NCBI RefSeq assembly: GCF_002288925.2
Contig: NW_022098076.1
Location: forward strand, 90,427,933-90,491,932
Length of the DNA: 64,000 nucleotides
Reading direction: 5' to 3'
Origin: Delphinapterus leucas
Taxonomy: Eukaryota; Chordata; Mammalia; Artiodactyla; Monodontidae
Shown here: positions 11,561 to 22,605 of the stretch, in pieces
Numbering within the stretch: position 1 is the first letter of the stretch
Layout: every line of letters begins with the position of its first letter
Translations under genes and position numbers: made by a program
Notes under the pieces: generated by a model
The model's database searches: none
The model's input: only the letters and a program-made list of their open reading frames with translations
What the model was told of the DNA's origin: nothing

Positions 11561-12864
11561 CTGCACTCCAGGAGGTCCTGCAAAATTGATTGATGCTGGC
11601 ACTTGAAATAAATCTATCGGACATATTTGGACTATATAGATGGGTATGTTCAACTAGTCAGCACCCTCCACTCAGCATGAACTTGCAGATGCCAGTTCTC
11701 CCTGGAGTCGGTTGTAAAAAGATTGACACTAGCAGGAAGGAAGATGGTTATTAAATGGCCCTTGCGGCCGGCACGGTGTCTTCCTGCGTTACGTCTGAGC
11801 CTGCTTGATTGTTGCCACCCCAGCTGGGAGCATGTGATTCCCACAGTGCCAGCCGCAGCTGCCCAGCTCCAATGACACCGTTTGACTTCAAGCCTTTAGG
11901 GGTTCTGAGACCACAGGTACCTGACATCAAAATAGCCCATCAGCTCCAAAATAATAAGCAAAACAATGAAGGGAAAAACAGCTGTCGGAAAAACTGGGGT
12001 TTGTGTCTTTCCTCCCTTTAACCGGTTGTTTTGTCCACTGACAACTCTAGGAAGAGCCGCCACAAATAAAAGATGCTAGTTAAATAATGGCTTTTTTGTA
12101 CTGGGGATGACTTCATAGTTAAGCGTGATTGACGCCTCCATGGGTCTTGGATCTGCAAGGATGTAATTAAGAAGCCAGCTGATGTGGGCTGACAAATCCC
12201 CCTCTCACTTCAGAACACTGATGCATGGAATAAATTTTATTCCTGGCATTTAAACCAGCTTCTGAATTAACCATTTCCTTCATTCACCCTCAATTTTCAG
12301 CACTTGCTTTTTCCTTTCATCTTTAGACATCAGCTCCAGCCATGCTATCGCTGAGGCCTTAAGGAGTTAACTATTAAGGGTTTATTTTTTACCATTATTG
12401 ATCTGTGTGGAAATTTGTATCTTTAACTGGTTTGTTGTTTAACAAGATAAAACCTGCTCACGGTTTAAACAAATCAAAATATTCAAAAAGATTATAGCAA
12501 AAGGCAATAAATTCCTGCTCCACTTTTTCTCTCCAACTCGCACCAAAGGCAACACCATTTAACTTTTTGTTCTTTTTTTCTGATGCTTATATCCTGTATG
12601 TCTAAATACTCTCTGTATACCATTCAGTTCTGATTTACCAACTTTTCATTTTCTGTTGGCTGTCTGTTATGACGTATCTCATTCTATCAACACCCCCGCT
12701 TCCCTGCAACCAATATACTCATATCACTATTTTTAGTTAATTTCACAAATATTACCACCCCGTAAACCTCTCCCACTCCTAATTCTGTGGCAGCACCTGC
12801 TTTCCAAGGACCCAGTTAACACGGTGGCACCCAGAGTACCCGAGGAAGCAGGCAGTAAGATGGG
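11561..12864. other. Single-copy sequence with a candidate conserved noncoding block
   Basis: No repeat or gene was recognised. The part at 12090-12310 has low repeat content and contains TGTAATTAAGAAGCCAGCTG and similar homeobox-like sites. This makes it a candidate noncoding element by appearance only. The part at 12420-12600 is AT-rich and may be an old repeat that I cannot name. Confidence 0.35.
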
Positions 12865-13481
12865 ATTCGAATAGGATGATTCAATGTCATTAAGATCTCA
12901 GTTCTCCCCACATTAATTTACAAATTAATCGAAATTTCAATAAAATATCAACAAGCAGTTTTATGAAGCTGGAAAAGTTGACTCTGATGTCCATGTGGAA
13001 AATTAAACATGCAAGAATAGCTAGGAAAACACAGGACAAAAATCCATGATGAGGTCTTGCTCTCCAGATGTGGGAACATCCTATGAGGCCTCTGTAAGTA
13101 AAACACTGTAGCACTAGGTCACGAATAGAGAGACAGACAGGTGGAATTGAATACGAAGTCTAGAAATAGACCCAAGTATGTATGGAAATTTAGTATATGG
13201 TAAAGTTAGTATTTCATATTGCCTGAGCAAAGATGAACTTTTTAACAAATGGTGCTAGGACAACTAAGTAACTATTGGGAAACGATCAAATCAGATACAA
13301 ACCTTACACCATATGCCAGAATAGACTCCAAGTGGATCTAAATGTAAAAACATGAAGCCGTGTACATACTATATGTAAACATAGATTAATTCTCTTTAAC
13401 CTTAGTGAAGGAAAGGCTTTGTAGCTATGACACAAAATGGAAAAGCAATAAAACTAAAGAGTGATAAACTTGACTCCATAA

Positions 13482-13686
13482 TTTTTTTTTTTTTGCAGTA
13501 TGTGGGCCTCTCCCTGTTGTGGCCTCTCCCATCGCAGAGCACAGGCTCCAGACGCGCAGGCTCAACGGCCATGGCTCACGGGCCCAGCCGCTCCGCGGCA
13601 TGCGGGATTCTCCCAGACTGGGACACGAACCTGCGTTCCCTGCACCGGCAGGCAGACTCTCAACCACTGCGCCACCAGGGAAGCCC
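13482..13686 (-). mobile_element. CHR-2-type SINE
   Basis: Minus-strand copy with poly-T at the left and GGGAAGCCC at the right. The target duplication ACTCCATAA is at 13473-13481 and 13688-13696. It lies in the L1 at 12865-14890, head to head with the CHR-1 copy that starts 34 bases later. Confidence 0.95.
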
Positions 13687-13720
13687 AACTCCATAAATAT
13701 TTCTGAAAACTTTTGTACAG

Positions 13721-13985
13721 GACTCCCCTGGTGGCGCGGTAGTTAAGAATCCACCTCCCAATGCAGAAGACACGGTTTTGATCCCTGGTCTGGGAAGATC
13801 CCACATGCGGCGGAGCAACTAAGCCCATGCACCACAACTACTGAGCCTGCACTCTAGAGCTTGCGAGCCACAGCTACTGAAGCCCGCGCGCCTAGAGCCT
13901 GTGCTCCACAGCAAGAGAAACCACCGCAATGAGAAGCCCGTGCACCACAACGAAGACCCAACTCAGCCAAAAAAAATTTTTTAAT
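13721..13985 (+). mobile_element. CHR-1-type SINE with internal deletion
   Basis: The head GACTCCCCTGGTGGCGCGG is followed by the longer CHR-1 body with repeated CACAACTACTGAGCC-like units. The target duplication CTTTTGTACAG is at 13710-13720 and 13986-13996. Compared with the copy at 18613, about 55 bases near the 3' end are missing between two AACGAAGA-like words, consistent with a repeat-mediated deletion. Confidence 0.93.
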
Positions 13986-15269
13986 CTTTTGTACAGAAAA
14001 AAATCATCATAAATAAAACTAAAAGACAAATGACAATTGGGGATATACTCATGACATACAGCAGGGACAAAGGGTAATATCTCTAATATAAAGAATTCTT
14101 AAAAATTGAGAAGAAAGTGATCGAAAACCTGATAGAAAAAGGGACAAAAGAAACGGGCAGACAATTTACACAAAGCTATATAAATGGCCAAAAACATGAA
14201 AATGTTTTCAACCTCACTCGAGAAATGTAAATTAAAACTACACTGAGATTTCATTTCTCATCTACCAGACTGACAAAAATTCAAAAGAATAACAACACAT
14301 TCAGTTGGTGAAACAATGAAGAAACTAGCTCTCTCCTATGTGGCTGGTGAAAATGTAAATTGATATTGATAGAATCCTTATGGAGGAGAATTTGGCAGCC
14401 TCTAACAGAACGACATACAGGTGTTTACCTTGTAATCGAGCAACTTGCTCTATGAAGACAAGGTTATTCATTGCAGCGCTGTTTGTAATTAGAAACAATC
14501 CAGACACCCACACCTAAGAGAGTAGACGTAAACTGTGATACATCCACATGGTAGCGTGCTACACAGCTATACAAAAGAATGACAAAGATCTCCACAAAAT
14601 CACGTGGAGGGATTTCCAGGAGACATTAAGTTAAAAAAAGAAAAGAAAAAGTGCAAAAGAGGACTAAAGTATGTTACCTTCTGTGTAGGAAAAAAGGAAG
14701 AATCAGAAAATGTACATGTTTCTGCTCATTTGTGCAAAAAGAGACACAAGAAGGAAAACCCAGAAATTAATGGCGTTGGTTACCTCCAAAGAACAGGGTG
14801 AAAAGGATGAGTGTATACCTATGAGTTAGTTCTGACTTTTGGGACCTCGTTAATGTTCCATATACTTAAAATCAATAAGAATGAGAACAAGAAAAGTAAG
14901 AGTCAAGTACAGACAGAACTTAAGTTACAAATGAACTCAATTATTTTATGATTTCAGGTGAATAACACAACCACGCTGAAGAGTTAAGAAGGGGAACAAA
15001 CCTAAATAACATTTCAATACTCCACATCTTTGGGCCAGAGACAGAAAGAACAGTCAACAAACATTGAACTCTAGCTGTAAGATGTGTTTTTCTCAGTAGT
15101 ACGTGTTAGCACTTTTGAAACTACTTTGTATATTCTAGCACTGAAGAAATACAAACACGTATAATGGATCATGGGAGCCAGATTTCTCATTATCTGAGAA
15201 GGAAATTAATAATATGGAAAGAAGGAAAGTTAGAGTAAACCCTGAAGTGACATACTGGAGGTATCAGTG

Positions 15270-15525
15270 TGAACACTTCATGATAGATAGATAGATATAG
15301 ATAGATAGATAGATAGATGACAGATATAGATGGATAGGTGTGTAGGTGGGTAGATAGATAGATGATAGATAGATAATAGTTAGATATAGATGGATAGGTG
15401 TGTAGGTGGGTAGATAGATAGATGATAGATAGATAATAGTTAGATATAGATGGATAGGTGTATAGGTGGGTAGATAGATAGATGATAGGTAGATGATGGC
15501 TGGATAAGTAGATAAATACTGATAT
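15270..15525. repeat. TAGA-rich satellite with a 60-bp higher-order period
   Basis: Simple (TAGA)n and (TGGA)n units are organised into a 60-bp block repeated about three times from 15301 to 15480. The blocks at 15361 and 15421 differ at only one position. Because 60 is a multiple of three, an open frame on the minus strand (15190-15597) shows a 20-residue Ser/Tyr-rich repeat. This frame is a by-product and not a gene. Confidence 0.93.
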
Positions 15526-16795
15526 ATTTATTTTGCTCTGTCTGCTAAAGAGGGCCCAAAAGCAATGATACCAAGTGGTAATGAGCAAACCTATCACTCA
15601 GATCTTGGTACAAAGAACCAGTGCTTCTTAGAGTAACAGCTGGTTTGGGGTCTGAAGATGGAAAAGACTCGAAACCAGGTCTTGTAAAGGTCTTGTAAAA
15701 CAACCTGGAACATCTTGTTGTGTCTGAAGATAAGGACTGCTTTAAGAAGGACGAAAACAAATCAAAGGATGTGGGGCCATCTTGAAGGCACTCCCATAGC
15801 CAAATCTGCAACCGTCTAAGCACCAAAACAAATAGTAATAAAATACTGACAGACACAAACAAAGGGGGGAAGAAAAAAAATCTCCTCCTTAGAGTAAAAG
15901 GCCAGCTAATACATGTAAAAGGAATCATGAAATTGGGAAAAATCGCCATTTGGTGACCATGATAAAAAATACTTATTTAGGATGTGGCCAGTGACTTGAT
16001 AACATCATTGTAGGGATGATACAGGAACACTGGCTAACCTCACGAGAGAGAAGATGACTCACAGAGCAGCTGACAGACCAAGAGGGCTCGTCCATTGTGA
16101 AACCCAAATTGGGATAGAGCTTAGGTCGGATGGCTGATCGGAGAACAAGAGATTTATTTGATCCCTGGGCAGTCCAATTCCCTTCAGCCTCACCATCGTT
16201 AGCCATATCAAATCGGATACCCAGTACACATCTCAGGGAGCCGCAGGGATGTGCTTAGCCAGGAGCTACCACACTAGTAGAACTGCTTTACCGCCTTAAA
16301 GGACAACCTGACACAGAGAAAAGCGCCTCTCCTGCAAGTTAGTGGGTCGGTGGTGCCTTAAGCTGTCCCCAGACTATTCCCCTCCTTGGAAATAGCCGCG
16401 GGGATTCATTAGCACCAACGGCCTTGCCTCTACAAAAAGCAAGCAATCCTAATTCCCAAAGAGCCGGCTTTGAGTCCCTGCGCACAAGGGGGTCTCCTGT
16501 GAGTTGCAGTATGTTTATTACATTGGATGTTCCTTGTTCCTGTTCAAATGAAACATATCGAGACAGTCCTGGGCTGGGCACCGGCTGGAGAGCCTTCCTG
16601 CCTCTGAGTGACACTAAGGAGAGCAATAACATTCTTCCAGGTCTGACTCCATCATTTTAATCACGGCAACTGTAAGCACCCCCGCTGCTAATCCCAGCGC
16701 TGGGCTTCCCGGATCCTGAAGTCAGCCTAGTAGGGAATTCAATTAGTGAGCCGCTTTCGCAGAATGACTTAACTCAGTTGTTACCACTGGGAAAA
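15526..16795. other. Single-copy sequence, no feature recognised
   Basis: I see no repeat family and no exon. Short open frames occur on both strands (for example 15545-15949 minus and 16339-16660) without recognisable domains. Confidence 0.45.
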
Positions 16796-17320
16796 CAGAT
16801 ATATATACAATGGAATATTACTCAGCCATAAAAAGAAACGAAATTGAGCTATTTGTAATGAGGTGGATAGACCAGAGTCTGTCATACAGAGTGAAGTAAG
16901 TCAGAAAGAGAAAGACAAATACCATATGCTAACACATATATATGGAATTTAAGAAAAAAAAATGTCATGAAGAACCTAGGGGTAAGACAGGAATAAAGAC
17001 ACAGACCTACTGGAGAACGGACTTGAGGATATGGGGAGGGGGAAGGGTGAGCTGTGACAGGGCGAGAGAGAGGCATGGACATATATACACTACCAAACGT
17101 AAGGTAGAGAGCTAGTGGGAAGCAGCCGCATAGCACAGGGAGATCAGCTTGGTGCTTTGTGACCACCTGGAGGGGTGGGATGGGGAGGGTGGGAGGGAGG
17201 GAGACGCAAGAGGGAGGAGCTATGGGAACATATGTATATGTATAACTGATTCACTTTGTTATAAAGCAGAAACTAACACACCACTGTAAAGCAATTATAC
17301 TCCAATAAAGATGTTAAAAA
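16796..17320 (+). mobile_element. 5'-truncated LINE-1 3' end
   Basis: The sequence starts at the ATATATACAATGGAATATTA segment of late ORF2 and runs through the cetartiodactyl 3' UTR (GGAAGCAGCCGCATAGCACA, AGACGCAAGAGGGAGGAGC) to TACTCCAATAAAGATGTT and an A-rich tail. No target duplication is evident. It is one of the younger-looking L1 pieces here. Confidence 0.93.
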
Positions 17321-17985
17321 AATAAAAAGAGAGAAATGGAAAGTGTAGGTTCCCACTCTATCGCTTTGTGTCCCAAAACCAGACGCACTGTCCTTGTGAC
17401 GAGGGATGGGGGTTTTGTTTTGGTTCAATTGTCAAACCAAAATTCCCACTTTCTTTTCTAGTCACTGGTTACCATCTGTTTAGCTAAAAGGCTATGAGGA
17501 TTCTAATCCCGTGTTTAGTTTCCTAAAATGTTTGTGTGCCTGCTTCTCCATCCAGAGTTTTCTTCACATGCTTTTCAGAGGGGAAGGGAACCGTACACAA
17601 CGTGTTTTCCATCTGCACTGTAGAAAGTAAAGTAATTCAGAACTGGAAATTTGTGTTTTAATTCAGTATTAATATTGTTTGGATGTAGTGTCCAAACAGA
17701 TTTTTCAGTTGAATGTTCTGCAGAGTTTTCTTTACCTCAATACTTACTTAAACTGCCAGTTTGACAGTTCTGTTTGTTTCACAAAAAGCAAAAACGCTGT
17801 GGTTTTCTTCCTCTCTTTTTAAAACGAATATATATACTTCGTGGAAGAGGGGCAGCCGGGGCCAGTCCAGGGTGAGAACAAGCAGAAACCTCACTTCCCA
17901 TCCCCTGTCCTCCCCTGCATCCCATCACGCTTCCTTTGACACCTTCTCCCCAAGCCCACACCTGCCAGCCTGCTCCAGACAGGAC
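17321..17985. other. Single-copy sequence, no feature recognised
   Basis: Neither a repeat family nor an exon was recognised. The open frame at 17761-18291 (+) is long only because it enters the purine tract, giving Arg/Glu/Gly repeats. It is not a gene. Confidence 0.5.
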
Positions 17986-18189
17986 AGGGAGAGAGAGAGG
18001 GAGGGAGGGAGAGAGAGAGAGAGGGAGGGAGGGAGGGAGGGAGGGAGGGAGAGAGAGAGAGAGAGAGAGGGAGAAGGAGGGAGAGGGAGAGGGAGAGGGA
18101 GAGAGGGAGAGAGGGAGAGGAGGGGGAGGGGGAGAGGGAGGGAGAGGGAGAGGGAGAGAGAGAGGGAGAGGGAGAGGGAGAGAGAGAGG
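17986..18189 (+). repeat. 204-bp uninterrupted purine (GGGA/GAGA) tract
   Basis: Every base from 17986 to 18189 on the + strand is G or A, arranged as GAGA, GGGA and GGGAGA units. The mirror-like homopurine sequence can form triplex (H-DNA), and its clustered G runs may also form quadruplexes. Apparent proteins on either strand are low-complexity by-products. Confidence 0.95.
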
Positions 18190-18612
18190 CCAATAAACAT
18201 ATATTTGAGGGCAAATTGGAGAGCTTTCAAAGAGCAGATTTTAATTGTGTCTAATCATCCCTGGCAGGTGTCATTTGTTAGCGATAATTGACAAAGCGGG
18301 ATACGTGTGCAAGAGAGACAGTTTTCAAAAGATATTTTATGCATTAAAAATCAACTTTAAAATAGATCAGTTTAAGGTAGTTCTCCCAGGCGATATTTAC
18401 ATACAGTATCTTTTATCCATGAGTCATTTGATATCAACAGCATCACTGTCATCACCAGGGATTTTGTAGGAGAAGTGAGGAGGATTTCTTTCCTTCTCTT
18501 TAATTGTTTTGTTCCAGCCTGAAGCACTGAGATATTATATCGCAGACAAAAAATGAACAGAACTATGCGCTCATTCCTAGTGTGGAAACTTGCTAATAAA
18601 AGAGGACTCTCT
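18190..18612. other. Single-copy AT-rich block, candidate noncoding element
   Basis: I recognise no repeat. It contains CCAATAAACATATATTTGAG and several TAAT-type sites, which is the usual look of deeply conserved enhancers. This is a judgement from appearance only. Confidence 0.3.
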
Positions 18613-18944
18613 GGGACTTCCCTGGTGGCACAGTGGTTAAGAATCCGCCTGCCGATGCAGGGGACACGGTTTTGATCCCTGGTCCGGAGATCTCACATGC
18701 CACGGAGCAACTAAGCCTGTGTGCCACAACTACTGAGCCTACGCCCTAGAGCCCATGAGGCGCAACTACTGAAGCCCGCACACCTAGAGCCTGTGCTCCA
18801 CAGCAAGAGAAGCCACCGCAATGAGAAGCCCGCGCACCGAAACGAAGAGTAGCTCCTGCTTGCTGCAACTAGAGAAAGCCTGCACGCAGCAACAAAGACC
18901 CAACGCAGCCAAAAATTAATTAATTAATTAATTTAAAAAAAGGG
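18613..18944 (+). mobile_element. CHR-1-type SINE, full length
   Basis: It begins GGGACTTCCCTGGTGGCAC and carries the long CHR-1 body, including GAAGAGTAGCTCCTGCTTGC and ACCCAACGCAGCC. The tail is (TTAA)n followed by A residues. The flanks (GAGGACTCTCT and GGGGCAGCTCT) may be a diverged target duplication. Confidence 0.93.
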
Positions 18945-19538
18945 GCAGCTCTTAGCTCTGCAGTAGGAAACAACAGAAGGAAACAGCAGCTTTGTTAGCG
19001 GAGGCCATCTTTCCTCGGCCCAGAACTATGAAGCTTTAAAAGATTTTACATCCAATGGAAACTTCTTTTAGCTTTCAAAAGAAACACGTAATCCTCTGAC
19101 CTGTCAATTCAGCACGATGGATAAATACTGTCCTGTAGTGCAAGTACTGTATGTTCATTTCATCAAAAACTTAGGATCAATAAAATGCCACGCTCTTTAA
19201 TTACAAAATTTTTCTGGAGACGCTCCAAAAATAATTTCTCAAATTATCCTAAATTTAGGTATTTTTAAAATACTATCTCCTAACCCAGTTTTCCCCCTCA
19301 CTCCACATTTTCCTGGAGTTCTAGCAAAACACCAATTTAGAAAATTAGTCAACTAATTTAAATATAATTTGCCAACTAAGTTAACTGTAACCCTTTAGTA
19401 AACTAGGCTGAACTGAAGTTTTCCAGAGTTTGTACTTCCTGTCTTCTTGGGTACAAAAGCCCACTCTCACGTGCAAATGGGCATTTCTCTTTAACTCTGT
19501 TAGATGTCCTGCCAAACACTGGGCTCTGTCTATTACTC
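18945..19538. other. Single-copy sequence, no feature recognised
   Basis: AT-rich sequence without a nameable repeat or open frame. Confidence 0.5.
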
Positions 19539-19551
19539 AAAAATTAACTTT

Positions 19552-19758
19552 GGGGCTTCCCTGGTGGTGCAGTGGTTGAGAGTCCGCCTGCCGATGCAGG
19601 GGGCGCGGGTTCATGCCCCGGTCCTGGAAGATCCCACATGCCGCGGAGTGGCTGGGCCCGTGAGCCATGGCCGCTGAACCTGCGCGTCCGGAGCCTGTGC
19701 TCTGCAACGGGAGAGGCCACAACAGTGAGAGGCACGCGTACTGCAAAAATAAAAAATA
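19552..19758 (+). mobile_element. CHR-2-type SINE, perfect target duplication
   Basis: Full-length CHR-2 with an A-rich tail. The 13-bp duplication AAAAATTAACTTT is at 19539-19551 and 19759-19771 with no mismatch, which suggests a fairly recent insertion. Confidence 0.96.
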
Positions 19759-19771
19759 AAAAATTAACTTT

Positions 19772-22374
19772 GGCTTCTATTAAAGAAAGCAGAAGGAATT
19801 CATGAAGAGTGACTACATGATTACAAAACTCAAGTGAAGTTTATGTTAGCAAAGCAAAGCTCCATCACTTCTGTCAGGGTGTGCTGACCAAGACAGAGAT
19901 GGCTGGGACTCTGTAAACTCCAAGAGCACATGCAGAACAATCTCCATGTTAACCTCTCCCTTTAGCCTGGTGAAGGCTGTCCCTACAGCTGTGGACTTCT
20001 GCATTGTTGCCTTTGCTGGTCAGTAACAGCCATCTTTCCAAGGATCAACATCTATCTTCCCTTGGTTTTCAGAACTGCCAAAGGTCTGTGCAGGACTGCT
20101 GTGAGGTCTTGCTACCAACTACCTGAGTTGGAACCTTCAGCTGCTCACCACCTGAAAGCCAGTATTCGAGAGAAAAGTATTAGAAGGAAAGGAAAGATTG
20201 CTTTATCCAGGAGGCCAGCAACCTGGGGAGAAGGCAGACACAGGTCCAAAAGCCAATTCCCCACTGCCAATCAGGGGGCAAGAGCTTTCAAAGGGGAGTT
20301 TCAGGTGTATATAGGGAGGGGCTATGTGCAGAGCAGCTCAGTCAGCTCAGACACTCATCTTGAAATTGGTCATGTGGTGTCTGGTCAGAGTCATCTTGAT
20401 TGTTTTAAGCACAGTTAATCTTCAGTTCCAGAGCTGGTTTGAGGCCAGTTTTCAGAATTGTGTGAGATGGAGCAGCTTAGGTCATGGCTACAGTCTGGTC
20501 ATCATGTAGTTAACTTCTACCTGGTGGAGGTTTCAGTATCTACAAAACAGCTCAAAAGATATGGCTCAGAATATTATCTATAGCCCTCGAGGAGGAAATC
20601 AATGCCCTTGGATTTGCTTAATGGCTGAACTATTACTATTTTGTCTTGTTTGACTATTTTACTTTGCTGTTTCATTTTTCATTTCTCTGATTAAATTTAT
20701 CCTTTGGCTGAAGTTTTCCTACAGACAAGAGGCAGGCTGAGGACATTGCCGGGGGGCGGGGAGGGGTGGTGTCTGTCCTGGGAGGGCCCCATAGGGTCCT
20801 GCTCGGTTTCAGTCTGGTTCCCTTAGCAGAGGGGTGTGGGTCAGCCACTTCTTTCCTATTGGTCCCATCAGGGCTGGTACCACTCATGCTGTTGAAGCTG
20901 CTGGCAAGATTCGCCAAGGCTGGCTTGAAGCACAGGGGTCTGGGAGAGGAGTATTCCTCTGTGGCCGTGGTGTGCTGGAGCCAGTTGGTAACAGCTCACA
21001 AAAGCCAATTAGTAAACCTTCAGGAATTTTGCAAGCCAGTTGTTAAACCCTTGGTAGCTTGAAATCAGCCACGGTGGGAACATTTACACCACGGAAATGG
21101 GCAAATGTTTAAACACTCAGGCGTTGGGGTTTTTTCCCATAGAGCTAGTTGTTAAATATTTATCCACATACCATGGGGCTGGGTCATCTCTTGGCTGCCA
21201 GGAGAACCAGACACATGGTTCCTAATTGCTTTCTGAGGCTGCTGGAGAGCCCAAGAAGATGGAGGTGTGGGAGATCCAATTTCCCAGCAGGTAGTATGGC
21301 TGAAGCCAGAGGTTGTATCAGAGATATTCTTCCACTTAGCCTTGAAAACGTGAGTCACTACTGTTGCCTTTCGCTGACTCAAATTGCATAATAAATGTCT
21401 GAGACAGTTCAGACAGCTCAGCTCAGAGATGCAGAGAACTGCATCTCAGTTTTCTTTCATTTTCAATATCACTTCTCTGGGAATCTATGGGATGACCTTG
21501 AATGAAAAGGTGAGGTTGAATTACGTGGCTAATAAGACGACTCTGTAGTCCATTTCCTGGGAAAGAGGTGGATTTCTGGGTGAATGCTTAAGTGACATCC
21601 AAGGTTAATTGCAGGACAGAACGATGGTGAAAACACATTGAAGGTAAATATACCGTCAGGTAGAAATTTCACTGTGGCAGGTGCCGTCACTGCCCCCCCA
21701 CCCCCTCCACCACCCTGCCCACCATGCCCTTGAGCCTCATCATTGTAGTGAAGGTCTGCCCACCCCACTTTCAACCCCAGCAGCTGCATCTCCTTGTCAG
21801 AGGGCTTTATGCTGGAGAATTAAAGATCCCAGGGAGCAACTCTCAACAAAAGGCAGAGCCAGTGTGAAAATTCCCCAGCCCCTAGTTTGGGAGGAGTCTG
21901 ACGCCTGTTCTGTGTTTTCACCTAAAGTTCCTTAGCAGTTTAAGGTCCAGTGTCACAGGTGGTAATTGGTTTCATAAGGCATTCTTTGTTTGGTTTCCTC
22001 CCTTCCCCATCTCTCTTCTCCATTTTCCACTAGGTTTCCTAGGATTACCACCCAAGTAACTACTGGGGCTGGAAACTTTGCCCCACCCAGAGCCTGCATC
22101 CAGGGAAAATGACGAAGACGGTCCCTTTCACTGACGCTTCACTCATCCAGGGCCCAATCATACATGCACCCTGGTCTCCAGAAGAAGCCGGACCTGTGCT
22201 GATACACAGTGACAGCATATTCTAGCCAAAGATGTTCTTCCTGCATCTGACCTAGAGCTGGACACGTGTTACATCATGTTGCTTGTAATTAAACCCAACT
22301 GAGGCTCTATCCCATCCTAGAGCCCTCAACCAATGATTTACAGGGATCTGAGGACTGAGTAAAAATGAGGACTT
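19772..22374. other. Mostly unassigned sequence, possible LTR at 20060-20850
   Basis: No gene is supported. The block at 20060-20850 has the texture of an old LTR or ERV-derived repeat: a TATA-like GGTGTATATAGGGAGGGGC at about 20306, a CCTTTGGCTG segment and GC-rich ends. I cannot name a family and saw no matching copy in the window. The rest (20850-22374) looks single-copy and includes a C-rich stretch at 21693-21725. Confidence 0.3.
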
Positions 22375-22605
22375 TTAAAAAAGTTTTATTATGTAAATTT
22401 TCAAGCACACACAAGATTAGAGCTAACAATATAATGAACCCTTTTGTTCTCATCACCTAGCTTCAATAATTACCAACATATGTCTATTCCCCTTTAAGAG
22501 CATTTATACCCTCCATTCTTTTTTTGCTGCATTATTTTAAAGTAAATCCAAAGTATCACCTCACTTCATCTGTAAATATTTCAAAGTCTAATAAAAAATA
22601 ACATA
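22375..22605 (-). repeat. Ancient mammalian repeat, L1M-like 3' region
   Basis: Words such as CACCTAGCTTCAATAATTAC and TTTCAAAGTCT on the + strand are the antisense of the repeat at 62215-62625. The two copies are opposite in orientation and strongly diverged. The family is uncertain. Confidence 0.5.

Larger units (their letters stand above)
12865..14890 (+). mobile_element. Old LINE-1 ORF2/3' remnant with two SINE inserts
   Basis: The sequence follows late ORF2. The segment near 13240 reads like the L1 region encoding a NKWC-type motif (AACAAATGGTGCTAGGACAA), and 14200-14600 follows the C-terminal region. It is split by a minus CHR-2 (13482-13686) and a plus CHR-1 (13721-13985). L1 sequence resumes at about 13997. 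Stops are frequent. The 3' boundary near 14890 is approximate. Confidence 0.7.

Noticed and set aside
15301..15480. Regular 60-bp repeats as a CRISPR array
   Set aside because: The units are TAGA/TGGA simple sequence with no unique spacers, and the DNA is mammalian.
15190..15597. 135-codon minus frame with a 20-residue repeat
   Set aside because: It exists only because the 60-bp tandem unit is a multiple of three and lacks stops in that frame.
17761..18291. 176-codon open frame rich in Arg, Glu and Gly
   Set aside because: It is produced by the purine tract. Low-complexity frames also run on the other strand over the same bases.
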